DNA of 64,000 nt from Marseilla massiliensis. GTDB lineage: Bacteria > Bacteroidota > Bacteroidia > Bacteroidales > Bacteroidaceae. Both the position numbers and the translations under genes were made by a program. The notes under the pieces were generated by a model. It was given only the letters and a program-made list of their open reading frames with translations. It was not told the origin of the DNA and did not search any database. The DNA lies in the NCBI RefSeq assembly GCF_016899955.1, contig NZ_JACJJL010000005.1, positions 1 to 64,000 on the forward strand, given 5' to 3'. Of the stretch, positions 26,885-37,756 are shown piece after piece (within the stretch, counting starts at the first letter, position 1; each line of letters begins with the position of its first letter).

Positions 26885-29434
26885 ATGAAAAGATATCAAT
26901 ATTCTCGCCCTTTCCGATGGTCGGCCACAGTGGCCGGAATGCTAATCGCCGCGGGACTAGGGCTTGCCTCGTGCTCTGACAATTACGAATACGAGGACAA
27001 AGAACCCGACTTCCTCGGAGCAAGCATCTATGACTATCTGCAGCAAGAGGGCAATTTCAAAACCTACCTGAGACTGGTCGACGACCTGAACTACCAACAG
27101 GTGCTGAAGCTTACCGGCTCAAAGACGGTATTCCCGGCCCGCGACGATGCCTGGCAACGTTTCTTCGACGGAGGCAACCCCTACGGAGTGACGTCCTACG
27201 AACAACTCACGCCGGCACAGAAGCGAAGCCTGCTCAACGCCAGCACGATAAACATGGCCTATCTGGCATACATGCTGGCCAACACCAGCGACGCCGAAAA
27301 CCAAAGCGGCGAGGGCACAGCCGTGCGCAGGGCCACACAGTACTCTTACCTTGACAGCATACAGAGGTGCACCGACGCAAGGCAGCTCGAAGCGCCATTC
27401 TGGACGAAGTACAGCAAGAAGGGGGTGATGCTGGCCGACAACGGCGACACTTACATGGTGCACTTCACACCGCAACACACAGCCGCCAACAAAATACCCG
27501 ACGAAGACATGACGCTCATACTGGGCAGCCGGTATAGCAACCAAGACGTATATATCAATGGTTCGCGCGTGGAACAAAAAGACATCACATGCAAGAATGG
27601 CTACGTGCACGTGGTTTCCGACGTACTCACGCCCAACTCACCGATGAGCTATGTCATCAACCACAACGGGCAGACCGACGAGTTTGCACGGCTAATGGAG
27701 CGGTTCTCGGCCCCGTTCTACAGCAGCAGGCAGACAGATGCCGTACACCAACTGTATGACGGCAGCGACGCAAGCCACCCGCTGATAACCGACTCCATAT
27801 TCGTGAAGAGGTACTTCACGGAGTCTTCTCCCCTCGACCCGGCCGACAACGACATGACAAGCTACGGGCTGTTGTACTATGACCCGGCCGACAACAGTTA
27901 CTCGTCGATGCAAGACATGGGTGTCATGTTCGTTCCCACCGACCGTGCAATGGACGAATACATCAACGGCGGCAAAGGCTCTTACCTTAAAGATGCCTAC
28001 GGCACATGGGACAACGTGCCCACCCAGCTGCTGGCCATGTTTGTGAAAAACCACCAGAAGAAGTCGTTCATGTCGTCATTGCCGTCTATGTGGGGCAGCA
28101 TGAACGACGAATCGTCGTTTGCAATGCACGTCGACAAAGGAGACATCCTTAAATCTTATGTCTGCGGCAACGGCATTGTATATGTTACCAACAAGGTTTA
28201 CCCGCCCATCGACTACCAAAGCGTATACGCATCGGTGATGACCAACGCGAAGACGAAGATAATGAACTGGGCACTGCAAGACCGCGACATGAAGTTCTAT
28301 CTGTACCTGCGCTCTATGGAGAACATGTACAACCTGCTCGTGCCAACCGACAAGGCACTTGAAAACTACCGCGACCCGCTGAGCTGGGCCAAGGGGCGCA
28401 GCCAGAGGGAGATATGGGCTTTCCGCTACGACGACACCAAAGACCAACCCGTGACGGCCGATGTATACTCGGTGAACGACGACGGCTCTAAGGGAGAATA
28501 CAAGCGCACGATTGAAGATGCCGCCATACTGCGCAACAGGCTCTACGACATCTGCGACTGCCACATCATAGTTGGCGAGAAAGCCGAAGACGGCACAATG
28601 AGCGGCTTTGTTGACGACGGCTCGCACCACTTCTACCAGTCGAAGGGCGGGAGCACGATACGCGTCAGCGGCACGGGTGCCAACATGACCGTGAGCGGCG
28701 GCGGCGACATCGAGCAGGGCATGCCTGCCGCAAGGCAGGTAAGCCGCTATGACGCCGACAACGGCCGCTGCTATGTCATAGACCGCATGATTCACGACCC
28801 TGTAAACTCTGTATACGCCAACATGCAGGCACACAAGGAGTTTTCCAAGTTCTTCGAACTGCTCAACGGCAACGACATGATTTTCCGCATATTCGAGGAC
28901 GACCCTGAGATTAAAAGCATTTTCTCGCTCAACACCACGTCGTCGTCAGGACTCGGCAATGTGGTCAGCTCGTTCGGAAACTTCCAATATACAGTGTTCG
29001 TGCCTACCAACGAGGCCGTCGACGAGGCGTTTGCCAAAGACCCTACACTGCACACCTGGAACGAGATAGCCGAACAGACCGACACAAAGACACAGCACCA
29101 ATGGGCCCTGAGGCTCATACGCTTCCTGAAATACCATTTCGTGGACAACTCTACCTACGTCGACTCGCAGCCCTTTGGCACGCGCACGTTTGAAACGGCG
29201 GCACGCTCAAACAGCGGACGATTCCAGAAAATAGACATCAGCAGCAACGGGCAGAACCTGAGCATCACCGACAGCAAGGGCAACGTGGCCCATGTGGTGA
29301 AGACAGCCGGGCTGTACAACCTGCAAAGCCGCGACATCATCGTTAACAGCAACGACTACCGAACAGCCACGCAGCTGGTTTCCTCGTCGCAATCAGTCAT
29401 TCACTTGGTAGACCGAGCATTAATACCAGAATAA
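26885..29434 (+). CDS. Surface lipoprotein with four FAS1 (fasciclin) domains
   Basis: An 849-residue lipoprotein: a long n-region, hydrophobic stretch and lipobox LASC (Cys about 30), followed by DNYEYEDKEPDF, an acidic sequence of the kind linked to surface export in Bacteroidota. The rest divides into about four FAS1 domains (roughly 40-260, 260-455, 455-640, 640-849), recognised by recurring H1/H2-like blocks such as NFKTYLRLVDDL, MFVPTDRAMDEY, LLVPTDKALENY, TVFVPTNEAVDEAF and the end blocks HVVSDVLTP, VIDRMIHDP and HLVDRALIPE. FAS1 domains bind sugars or proteins in adhesion. As first gene of the operon, 4 bases before susC, it may serve as a glycan-capture protein; that role is inference. 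Confidence 0.82.
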   Translation: MKRYQYSRPFRWSATVAGMLIAAGLGLASCSDNYEYEDKEPDFLGASIYDYLQQEGNFKTYLRLVDDLNYQQVLKLTGSKTVFPARDDAWQRFFDGGNPYGVTSYEQLTPAQKRSLLNASTINMAYLAYMLANTSDAENQSGEGTAVRRATQYSYLDSIQRCTDARQLEAPFWTKYSKKGVMLADNGDTYMVHFTPQHTAANKIPDEDMTLILGSRYSNQDVYINGSRVEQKDITCKNGYVHVVSDVLTPNSPMSYVINHNGQTDEFARLMERFSAPFYSSRQTDAVHQLYDGSDASHPLITDSIFVKRYFTESSPLDPADNDMTSYGLLYYDPADNSYSSMQDMGVMFVPTDRAMDEYINGGKGSYLKDAYGTWDNVPTQLLAMFVKNHQKKSFMSSLPSMWGSMNDESSFAMHVDKGDILKSYVCGNGIVYVTNKVYPPIDYQSVYASVMTNAKTKIMNWALQDRDMKFYLYLRSMENMYNLLVPTDKALENYRDPLSWAKGRSQREIWAFRYDDTKDQPVTADVYSVNDDGSKGEYKRTIEDAAILRNRLYDICDCHIIVGEKAEDGTMSGFVDDGSHHFYQSKGGSTIRVSGTGANMTVSGGGDIEQGMPAARQVSRYDADNGRCYVIDRMIHDPVNSVYANMQAHKEFSKFFELLNGNDMIFRIFEDDPEIKSIFSLNTTSSSGLGNVVSSFGNFQYTVFVPTNEAVDEAFAKDPTLHTWNEIAEQTDTKTQHQWALRLIRFLKYHFVDNSTYVDSQPFGTRTFETAARSNSGRFQKIDISSNGQNLSITDSKGNVAHVVKTAGLYNLQSRDIIVNSNDYRTATQLVSSSQSVIHLVDRALIPE

Positions 29435-29438
29435 TAAT

Positions 29439-32400
29439 ATGAAAAAGAAAATATTGACAATCATGTTACTGGCTGTCACGGCCTTGGCCGCACAGGCGCA
29501 GGGAGTGATGATAACAGGAAAAGTGACTACCACCGACGGCGAGTGCATAGGAGCCACCGTGGTGGAGCAAGACAAGGGAGGCCGCATTGTGTCGTCGGCA
29601 GTCACCGACATCAACGGCAACTTCTCGCTGCAACTGAAGAACCCCGACAACTCACTGAAGGTGACATACGTGGGCTGCAAGCCGCAGACACTGCCCATAA
29701 AGGCGCGCCGGCGCTTCGACATAAAACTCAACGACGACAGCCAGACCATTGCCGAGGTGCAGGTGAAAGGCAGGAAACGCACCAGCGAAGGCGGGTTCAG
29801 CATACCGGTGAGAGAGATTTCGGGAGCACAGCAAACTATTTCGATGAAGACGTTTGAAGGCATGTCTGTGGCATCGGTTGACGAAGCCCTGCAGGGCCGA
29901 ATAGCGGGCCTCGACATTGTGGGCAACTCCGGCGACCTTGGCAGCGGCAGCTCGTTGAGGGTGAGAGGAACAACGTCGATAAACTCTAACTCCGAACCGC
30001 TAATCCTTCTCAACGACATTCCGTTCGACAGCCAGGTTGACGCATCGTTCGACTACAACACTGCGTCTAACGATGACTTTGCCACCCTGCTGAGCATATC
30101 GCCCGACGACATTGAGGAAATAACGGTGCTGAAAGACGGAGCTGCGTGCGCAATATGGGGAGCACGCGGCGCAAACGGCATCATATCGATAAAGACGAAG
30201 AAAGGCGTCACCGGCCCTACGCGTGTGACTTATTCGTACCGTCTGTCGGGCTCGTGGCAACCCAAAGGCATGGAAATGCTCAACGGCGACGACTACACAA
30301 TGCTCATGAAGCAGGCTTACTTCAACCGCAACCAGGACGAAAACGAAAGCAACATACCGGAGTTTAACTACGACCAAAACTTCTCTGAATACGAGCAATA
30401 CAACAACAACACCGACTGGGTGAAGGAGGTGTCGCAGTTCGGGTGGACACACGACCACACGCTCGCCTTTAGCGGAGGAGGCGAGAAAGCCAAGTTCCGC
30501 GCGTCGATAGGATACTACAGCCAGACCGGAACGGTGATAGAGCAGAAGCTCGACCGGCTGTCGACACGCATGAACTTGGAATACCAGGTGAGCGACAGGC
30601 TTAAGTTCACCTCGGACTTCTCGATGACATACACCAACAACAACCGAAACTACGAACAACAAGACCCTTACGACAGCTACAAGACGATGGGACTGCTCGA
30701 CGTGGCTTACAGAAAGCTGCCCAACGTGGGCATCTACAGGCAAGACGCCAACGGCAACGATACTGACGTGTATTACAACATACTGCCAACATCGAACCTC
30801 GCCTCGTCACAGCAAGACCTGCTAAACCCCGTTGCTGTGGCCCACCTGGCCAGGAACGTACAGAAAAACATGCGCGTCATACCCACGCTGCGCATACAAT
30901 ATGACTTCATCGAACCCACCGACAACCAGCGACTGAGGTATAACGGATATGTTACTTTCGACATTGAGAACTACAAGATAAAACGTTTCCTGCCAAAGGA
31001 AATAGTGCCGAAGACATGGCTTAACGAATGGATAAACCGCAGCGAAGAGCAAGAAAACGAAGGCCTGACCATAATGACAGACCAAAACATAACATGGATG
31101 CCCGACCTTGGGGCCGACCACTCGCTGATGCTATACGGCTCATGGCAGATGACAAGCGGCAACTCTCAGAACCAGCAGTTCACAACCTATGGCTCGCCGT
31201 CTGAAAGCATAACGGACGCAACGGCCGGGGGAAACATCAACAACCTCAACTCCGAACTCGGACAATGGCGCTCGATGGCTGTGCTGGGACGCTTGCACTA
31301 CGCCTACAAAGGCAGGTATATACTCGATGCAACCATAAGATGGGACGGCTCGACACGCTTCGGCCCGGGCAACCGCTGGGGCTCATTCCCGTCCGTATCG
31401 GGCAAATGGATAGTAAGCGACGAGAAGTTTATGTCGTCATTCCAAAAGTGGCTGTCGGAGCTTTCGCTCAGGGCCGGATGGGGCATCACAGGCAACATGC
31501 CCGACAGGGAATACCTGTACTTCGCCCGATACAACGGGTCGTGGAGCACGGGTGGCAACAACTACAACGGTACGCCGACCATCAAGCCAAGCTCAATAGA
31601 ACTGACCAACCTAAAGTGGGAACGCTCGACAAGCGTTAACCTGGGATTAAACCTCGGACTGTTAGACGACCGTTTCTACCTCGACCTCAACGTATACCAC
31701 CGCCGAACTGAAGACATGCTATTCAAAGACCAGCGCATACCTTCGTCGACAGGCTTCGGATCGCTAAGCTATATCAACGCCGGCACCATGGACAACGACG
31801 GCTGGGAACTTAACGTGAACACGAACAACCTGATAAACATAGGCAAGTTCACTATCGACCTGAACGCGAACCTCTCAAACAACAAGAACACAATCAGGGC
31901 GCTCGACGAAAATGTTCTCGACTCATACAACGGAGAGTTCGACTATAACAACGGCAACTACCTGACCCGAGTGCAGACCAACAACTCGTTCGGGTCTATC
32001 TACGGGCTACGGTCGCTGGGTGTCTACCAGTACGACAAGTACAGCGAGAAAGAAGTGCCGGGAGTGAGTGGCCCCAACGCCCCTGTGGTGCGCGACAAAA
32101 ACGGCAACGTGGTGTTTGACAGCTATGGCGAACCTGTGCCGATGTACTTTGCATACGGCACCACCAACTCACGGAGGTTCCGAGGTGGCGACGCCATATA
32201 TGAAGATGTAAACAAAGACGGCACCATCGACGAACTTGACGTTGTCTACCTTGGCAACTGCAACCCGAAACTAAACGGCGGCTTCGGATTCACCATCAGG
32301 TACAACCGACGCCTGTCATTGACGTGCTTCTTCAACTTCCGTTATGGCAACAAGGTAATCAATTACGCACGTATGAATGCCGAGAACATGTACACCAATG

Positions 32401-32756
32401 ACAACCAATGCGTATCGGTGAACTGGCGCTGGCGCAAAGACGGTGACATAACCAACATGCCAAGGGCCCTATACCAAGACGGGCGCAACTGGATGGGGAG
32501 CGACAGGTTCGTTGAAGACGGCTCATTCCTGCGATGGAAACAGCTGACACTGAACTACCAGTTCGACCCGAAGACAATAAAGAAGATAGGCCTGAACACT
32601 GCCTCGCTCTACTTCACGCTGAACAATATCCTAACATGGACAAAGTATTCGGGCGTCGACCCCGAGGTAGGCTATGACGACAAGGGCATCTGCGCCGACT
32701 GGTCGAAAACGCCACGCTCGAAGTATTTCACCTTTGGTATAACTATCGGACTATAA
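29439..32756 (+). CDS. SusC/RagA-family TonB-dependent transporter 1
   Basis: A 1105-residue outer-membrane importer of the SusC family. Signal peptide about 1-20, a carboxypeptidase regulatory-like domain (GKVTTTDGECIGATVV to KVTYVGCKPQTLPI), plug domain with SLRVRGTTSINSNSEPLIL and the family signature ITVLKDGAACAIWGARGANG, then a 22-strand barrel ending in aromatic residues (YFTFGITIGL). It imports oligosaccharides together with the SusD lid encoded 12 bases downstream, using TonB energy. Confidence 0.96.
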   Translation: MKKKILTIMLLAVTALAAQAQGVMITGKVTTTDGECIGATVVEQDKGGRIVSSAVTDINGNFSLQLKNPDNSLKVTYVGCKPQTLPIKARRRFDIKLNDDSQTIAEVQVKGRKRTSEGGFSIPVREISGAQQTISMKTFEGMSVASVDEALQGRIAGLDIVGNSGDLGSGSSLRVRGTTSINSNSEPLILLNDIPFDSQVDASFDYNTASNDDFATLLSISPDDIEEITVLKDGAACAIWGARGANGIISIKTKKGVTGPTRVTYSYRLSGSWQPKGMEMLNGDDYTMLMKQAYFNRNQDENESNIPEFNYDQNFSEYEQYNNNTDWVKEVSQFGWTHDHTLAFSGGGEKAKFRASIGYYSQTGTVIEQKLDRLSTRMNLEYQVSDRLKFTSDFSMTYTNNNRNYEQQDPYDSYKTMGLLDVAYRKLPNVGIYRQDANGNDTDVYYNILPTSNLASSQQDLLNPVAVAHLARNVQKNMRVIPTLRIQYDFIEPTDNQRLRYNGYVTFDIENYKIKRFLPKEIVPKTWLNEWINRSEEQENEGLTIMTDQNITWMPDLGADHSLMLYGSWQMTSGNSQNQQFTTYGSPSESITDATAGGNINNLNSELGQWRSMAVLGRLHYAYKGRYILDATIRWDGSTRFGPGNRWGSFPSVSGKWIVSDEKFMSSFQKWLSELSLRAGWGITGNMPDREYLYFARYNGSWSTGGNNYNGTPTIKPSSIELTNLKWERSTSVNLGLNLGLLDDRFYLDLNVYHRRTEDMLFKDQRIPSSTGFGSLSYINAGTMDNDGWELNVNTNNLINIGKFTIDLNANLSNNKNTIRALDENVLDSYNGEFDYNNGNYLTRVQTNNSFGSIYGLRSLGVYQYDKYSEKEVPGVSGPNAPVVRDKNGNVVFDSYGEPVPMYFAYGTTNSRRFRGGDAIYEDVNKDGTIDELDVVYLGNCNPKLNGGFGFTIRYNRRLSLTCFFNFRYGNKVINYARMNAENMYTNDNQCVSVNWRWRKDGDITNMPRALYQDGRNWMGSDRFVEDGSFLRWKQLTLNYQFDPKTIKKIGLNTASLYFTLNNILTWTKYSGVDPEVGYDDKGICADWSKTPRSKYFTFGITIGL

Positions 32757-32768
32757 AGAAGACAAAAC

Positions 32769-34307
32769 ATGAAAAAGATAATATGCGCATTGTGCATCGC
32801 CTGCGGCCTCAGCTCGTGCGAAGAATGGTTTGACATCAAGCCACAGACCGAACTGGTAAGCAACGACTTCTGGCAATCGAAAAGCGACGTGGAAAGTGCT
32901 GTGGCGGCCTGCTATCGCGCTTTTCTCGAACCCGACATGATGGAACGGCTTATAGTTTGGGGCGAAGTGCGCTCTGACAACGTGCTGACCGGCCTTAATG
33001 TCAGCAACGACATTTACTACATTCTGACGGCCAATGTCGATGCAAGCAATGGATATACAAAATGGGAACCAGTGTATAGGGTTATCAACTATTGCAACAC
33101 AGTGCTGGAAAAAGCTCCTGCCGTGCAACAAAGCGACCCTAACTTCAAAGCCGGTGAACTGAGGGCGTATCAGGCCGAGGCCATCACGCTGCGCGCCCTA
33201 TGCTACTTCTACCTGGTGCGGACGTTCAAGGATGTGCCATTCACCACTCTGTCATACAAAGACGATACACGTCCGTTCCAGCTGGCACAAACCGACGGTG
33301 ACGACATTATCGACGAACTGCTCGGCGAACTGGAAAGCATAAGCGACAATTACGCCAAGGCTGTGTATTCTAACACGGGCGACACAAAGGGGAGAATAAC
33401 CCAAAAGGCTATGTGGGCGCTAATGGCCGACATGTATTTATGGCGTAATGAGTACGACAAGTGCATCGGGATGTGCGAACGGATACAGCAAACGCAATCA
33501 AACCCTCTGCAACTTGAACCGTCAACACGCTACAACCAGCAGGTTTTCGGGGCAGGCAATTCGAGCGAAAGCATTTTTGAACTGCAGTTCGACACATACA
33601 CGCCAAACTATGTTGTCAATGAGATGTACGGAACAACAGGAGGGCGCTCGAGCGTCAACCACCTGTCATCGCTCGACTTCGGCGAATACCAGCTATTCGA
33701 CGGAAGCGACATCAGGCAGTACGACGCCTTCTACGGCAGCTCGTCGGCGGCTTTCATACCTATCCGCAAGTATGTTACCTACCGACTGGAGAGCAGCGGC
33801 AACCAAGTGAGCGCCTCAGACTACATAGTAAACCAAAACACTCAGGACTGGATTATCTACCGCCTGGCTGACGTTTATCTGATGGAAGCCGAAGCACTGG
33901 TGGAGCGTAATGCAGGTGGTGACCTCGAGAAAGCAATACGACTGGTAAGCAACACATACGACAGAGCCAATCCGTCACGCGGCACTGGCTCGCTGAAGTT
34001 GCAGAACTATAACTCCCAGGAGTTGATGCGCAACCTGGTGTTCGACGAACGCCAACGCGAGTTCCTGTTCGAAGGCAAGCGATACTTTGACATATTGCGA
34101 CGCGTAAGGCGCCACGGCGACCTTAACAACATAGTGTCGACTTATCTGCTCAGAAAGTATGAAAGCCAAGACCAGGCAACCGTAATGACAAGGCTCAACA
34201 CTCTCAACGCATTATACCTGCCCGTAAACCGCGACGAACTGAAGGTTAACAAACTTCTTAAGCAAAACCCTTTCTATGCAACTACGGGCGACATTGACAG
34301 GAATTGA
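32769..34307 (+). CDS. SusD/RagB-family glycan-binding lipoprotein 1
   Basis: A 512-residue lipoprotein with lipobox LSSC (Cys 17) and the SusD layout: CEEWFDIKPQTEL with the typical early start, the N-terminal TPR-like region (YRVINYCNTVLEKAP and the EAITLRALCYFYLVRTFKDVPF block that marks the family), and a C-terminal domain with NLVFDERQREFLFEGKRYFDILR. It closes the transporter encoded just upstream and binds its glycan. Confidence 0.95.
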   Translation: MKKIICALCIACGLSSCEEWFDIKPQTELVSNDFWQSKSDVESAVAACYRAFLEPDMMERLIVWGEVRSDNVLTGLNVSNDIYYILTANVDASNGYTKWEPVYRVINYCNTVLEKAPAVQQSDPNFKAGELRAYQAEAITLRALCYFYLVRTFKDVPFTTLSYKDDTRPFQLAQTDGDDIIDELLGELESISDNYAKAVYSNTGDTKGRITQKAMWALMADMYLWRNEYDKCIGMCERIQQTQSNPLQLEPSTRYNQQVFGAGNSSESIFELQFDTYTPNYVVNEMYGTTGGRSSVNHLSSLDFGEYQLFDGSDIRQYDAFYGSSSAAFIPIRKYVTYRLESSGNQVSASDYIVNQNTQDWIIYRLADVYLMEAEALVERNAGGDLEKAIRLVSNTYDRANPSRGTGSLKLQNYNSQELMRNLVFDERQREFLFEGKRYFDILRRVRRHGDLNNIVSTYLLRKYESQDQATVMTRLNTLNALYLPVNRDELKVNKLLKQNPFYATTGDIDRN

Positions 34308-34338
34308 CTTAATAAACCAACCGAAAAAGCAAAAAGCA

Positions 34339-36165
34339 ATGAAAAGATTCATATTTTCTCTTCTGGCGCCATTGGCAGTGTTTATACTGTGCTGTTGCGA
34401 CAGTGACGACCTTTCGGGCGACAGCTACTATACATTCAAGGGAGAGACTGTGGCAACATACATCGAAAACAGGCCCGACTCGTTCTCGGTATTCACGCAG
34501 GTTGTGAAAGACGCCGGCGAAGAGTCGTTGCTGGCCACATACGGACACTATACGGCATTCATACCTACAAACGAGGCATTTGATGCATACTTCAAGGAAC
34601 ATAATACCTCGATGGAACAACTGACAGCCAAAGAGAAGAAAGAGATTGTGTACAACCACATAATACGCTCGACAACCATTGACTACAAGACGAAAGACTT
34701 CACAGAAGGAGCGTTAGGCACATCTAACATGAACAACAGATATATGATAATATCATATATAGCCAACGGCCAAGGACGCAACTCGATAATGGTGAACAAA
34801 CAGTCGGAAATAATCATGCCAGACATCGAAGTGCACAACGGGGTGATTCACGTCATCGACCACGTACTCGTTCCCAGCGAAGAGACTCTAGGAAGCATTC
34901 TCAACGAAATGCCGGAATACAGCTACTTCGCCGAAGCTCTGCGCCTGACCCACCTTAACGACTCTATCACCGAGACCTACGACATGAGCTATGAAAGCCC
35001 CTACTCTACTGAGTACGTCAACATCCTCGGCTACACCATGAAGCCATTGCAGCAACGCCGCCTGGGCTACACCATGTTTGCCGAGCCAAACTCTGTGATG
35101 GAGGCATCGGGAATACACGGCATCGACGACTTGATAAAATATGCTCGGAAGTATTACGGCACACAAGACGCCGACAATCCGACAAGCCGCAACAACGCTC
35201 TCAACAAATTCATATCTTACCATATGCTCAACCGGCAGATGTCTACCAATTCGTTCATATACAGCGGACCCTGCACATCTTCTTATTATATGGACAAAAG
35301 ATATGAGTATTACGAGACAATGCTCGAAAACAGATTGATGGAGATAAAGGCAGGAAACCACATCAACGAACAGAGCAACGGAAAATATGTGGGCATCAAC
35401 GAGAGTGCCTCAAACATAGACGGGATGAACGGCTTCATCCACTCTCTGACCAACATGCTTGTATACGACGAGGATGTGATGGTAAGTGACGTGCTGAACA
35501 AACGCATCCGGTTCGACGCGTACTCGATTGCACCGCAACTGACCAACAACAACATCAGGTGGAAGCTGACCAATCTTGATGGCTTCGGTGGTTACACCAT
35601 GTCACCCGACTATTGCGGAGACTACATCAAGTTCAACGACGCATCCAAGTTTATCATGTGGGCTTCAGACACATGGAGCAACTACCAGGCAGACGAGATA
35701 TCGGTACGCGGTTGGTATGACGTGGTAGTGCGCATGCTGCCTGTTCCACCGGGAACTTATGAGATTCGCCTCGGATACTCTGCCCGCTCATGGGGAGGGA
35801 TAGCACAGCTCTTCGTAGACGGCGGCATCATTGGCATACCGGTGAGTTTCAATTACACGGGAGAGCAACCGCAAATTGGCTGGGTCAGCGACGACCAGAC
35901 AACAGACAACGGGGCTGAAAACGACAAGATGATGCGCAACCGTGGATATATGAAAGGCCCGAACTCGGTATACAGCCCTAACGGACAAAAGACCTTGCGC
36001 CAACAGATCAGCGCCCTGCGCTTCATTGTAGGTACATTCACGTTCCAAGAATATGGCCCCCACTATTTCCGTGTCAAGAACATTGAGTCGGAAAACGGCG
36101 AGTTCCACTTCGACTACCTTGAATACGTTCCCACAAGCATCATTGATACAGAAGACAAAGACTAA
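34339..36165 (+). CDS. Lipoprotein with two FAS1 domains and a C-terminal beta-sandwich
   Basis: A 608-residue lipoprotein. The frame is open from 34276 but ATG 34339 is chosen, because it gives a normal lipoprotein signal (MKRFIFSLLAPLAVFILCCC). FAS1-like domain 1 spans about 35-190 (YTAFIPTNEAFDAYF to VIHVIDHVLVPS), and a more diverged domain 2 about 190-400 (ending FIHSLTNMLVYDEDV). The last 200 residues form a distinct beta-rich domain (PPGTYEIRLGYSARSWGGIAQLFVDG, ending FHFDYLEYVP) that resembles a carbohydrate-binding sandwich. It sits 31 bases after susD 1 and 6 bases before the next FAS1 gene, in the place where surface glycan-binding proteins are normally encoded. Confidence 0.8.
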   Translation: MKRFIFSLLAPLAVFILCCCDSDDLSGDSYYTFKGETVATYIENRPDSFSVFTQVVKDAGEESLLATYGHYTAFIPTNEAFDAYFKEHNTSMEQLTAKEKKEIVYNHIIRSTTIDYKTKDFTEGALGTSNMNNRYMIISYIANGQGRNSIMVNKQSEIIMPDIEVHNGVIHVIDHVLVPSEETLGSILNEMPEYSYFAEALRLTHLNDSITETYDMSYESPYSTEYVNILGYTMKPLQQRRLGYTMFAEPNSVMEASGIHGIDDLIKYARKYYGTQDADNPTSRNNALNKFISYHMLNRQMSTNSFIYSGPCTSSYYMDKRYEYYETMLENRLMEIKAGNHINEQSNGKYVGINESASNIDGMNGFIHSLTNMLVYDEDVMVSDVLNKRIRFDAYSIAPQLTNNNIRWKLTNLDGFGGYTMSPDYCGDYIKFNDASKFIMWASDTWSNYQADEISVRGWYDVVVRMLPVPPGTYEIRLGYSARSWGGIAQLFVDGGIIGIPVSFNYTGEQPQIGWVSDDQTTDNGAENDKMMRNRGYMKGPNSVYSPNGQKTLRQQISALRFIVGTFTFQEYGPHYFRVKNIESENGEFHFDYLEYVPTSIIDTEDKD

Positions 36166-36171
36166 TAAAAC

Positions 36172-37740
36172 ATGAAGAAGTTATTTTCAACAATATTAAT
36201 CTCGGTTACCATTACGGGATGTACAGAATGGGCCGACCATTATGAGGAAGGTCCTGTCCAAGGCTCGGGACTCACCGTAATGCAACTGCTTGAACAAGAT
36301 GATGCGACCAAGGCATTTGCCGGTCTCATCAGTAAATCAGGATATGCCGACCTGCTTTCCTCTAGCCAATCGTTCACGGTGTTTGCCCCGCCAGCCGACG
36401 CCATGGGCCCGGACGCAAATGCCGACATGGCTTCAATAAGGAGAATGGTAAGCAATCACATAGCAAGGCAGACTTACCCATCGTCGACCCCTGTGACGAC
36501 AAGCGTCAGGATGCTCAATGGCAAGATATATTATTTCAACAGCAGTGATATGTTTGGCGGATGCACCATGGCACAACATGACATCAAGGCTACCAACGGC
36601 CTCGTCCACAAGCTAAGCAATGCTCAAATACCATACGCCAACAATATCTATGAGCACATTGAGGCCAGCAGCGAAATGTCAACACTCTATGAGTTCATAC
36701 ATTCATTTGATGAGGTTCGATTCGACCCTGATGCCAGCACAGAGATTGATATCGACGACAACGGACGCCCTGTCTTTGACTCTGTGATGGTTAGCTACAA
36801 CAGGCTGCTTGAAGACAAGGCATACGGCATCGGACACATCAAAAGCGAAGACTCGTTGTACTCGATGGTCGTGCCGACCAACGAGGCTTGGGCCGCAGCC
36901 TACGAACGCATCGCCCCTTCGTTCAAGGTGTATGATACAAATGCACACGTGGCCGACTCAATACAAGACATACGCACAAAACTAGCAATCGTCAATGACC
37001 TCGTGTACAGAGGAAGCATTGCCGGGGCCGACTCCATTGTGTCGACAACAGGAAGCGTAATCCACTCTCCTGCCGACTTGATTTCCGGAACCCAAGAACT
37101 GTCGGCTTCAAACGGAATGCTGTTTACCGCCACCACACTCAACTACGACAACAGCGAGACGTGGAACAAACCGATAAGCGTGGAAGCCGAACAGCAGAAC
37201 GGACGTACATATAACAACACGCTGACATCAGTATATATGCGCAATGTAACTGCCGCCAGCATTGTAAGCGGCGTTAGCAGCGACTCGTACATTGAGGTGA
37301 TGCCGATATCCACGTCGACCAACCCTACCGTGATATTCGACATCCCAAACACTCTTGCCGGCAAGTATAATGTATACGCCGTGTTCCTGCCAGCAACTGT
37401 TGAAGGGCCAACCGCAGAACTTGACTCTACGCGAATCACGTTCACCGTCGCATACATGAACAGCAACGGCCGCTCAACATCAAAGCGAAACAACAGCCGC
37501 ACACTGCTCACCTCGGGCTCAAAACCTGTCAAGATGCTCGCTTTCGAAGAGCTGGAGCTCCCCGTTAGCAACACCACCGACCGCCTATGGCTTATGGACA
37601 AGGCCCACGACCCGAGCATGCTTCCGGTGACCACCCAGCTGACCGTTGCCACCAATGTAACGTCACGCGAGTTTTCTTCTGGCGAACTGTCACGTACATT
37701 CAGGCTGGACAGAATAATATTTGAACCCGTTAAGAAATAA
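36172..37740 (+). CDS. Lipoprotein with two FAS1-like domains and a C-terminal beta-sandwich
   Basis: A 522-residue lipoprotein with lipobox TITGC (Cys 17) followed by TEWADHYEEG. FAS1-like domain 1 runs about 30-160 (FTVFAPPADAM, TNGLVHKLSNAQIPYANNI) and domain 2 about 160-320 (YSMVVPTNEAWAAAYE). The remaining 200 residues are a beta-rich domain (GKYNVYAVFLPATVEGP, RTFRLDRIIFEPVKK) similar in layout to that of the preceding gene, so the two look like diverged paralogues. It precedes the second susC by 16 bases. Glycan binding is inferred from position only. Confidence 0.76.
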   Translation: MKKLFSTILISVTITGCTEWADHYEEGPVQGSGLTVMQLLEQDDATKAFAGLISKSGYADLLSSSQSFTVFAPPADAMGPDANADMASIRRMVSNHIARQTYPSSTPVTTSVRMLNGKIYYFNSSDMFGGCTMAQHDIKATNGLVHKLSNAQIPYANNIYEHIEASSEMSTLYEFIHSFDEVRFDPDASTEIDIDDNGRPVFDSVMVSYNRLLEDKAYGIGHIKSEDSLYSMVVPTNEAWAAAYERIAPSFKVYDTNAHVADSIQDIRTKLAIVNDLVYRGSIAGADSIVSTTGSVIHSPADLISGTQELSASNGMLFTATTLNYDNSETWNKPISVEAEQQNGRTYNNTLTSVYMRNVTAASIVSGVSSDSYIEVMPISTSTNPTVIFDIPNTLAGKYNVYAVFLPATVEGPTAELDSTRITFTVAYMNSNGRSTSKRNNSRTLLTSGSKPVKMLAFEELELPVSNTTDRLWLMDKAHDPSMLPVTTQLTVATNVTSREFSSGELSRTFRLDRIIFEPVKK

Positions 37741-37756
37741 ATTAAGCCAACAACCA

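Noticed and set aside
34339..37740. The two adjacent FAS1 genes as fragments of one broken gene
   Set aside because: Each has its own start, lipobox and complete C-terminal beta domain; they are paralogues.
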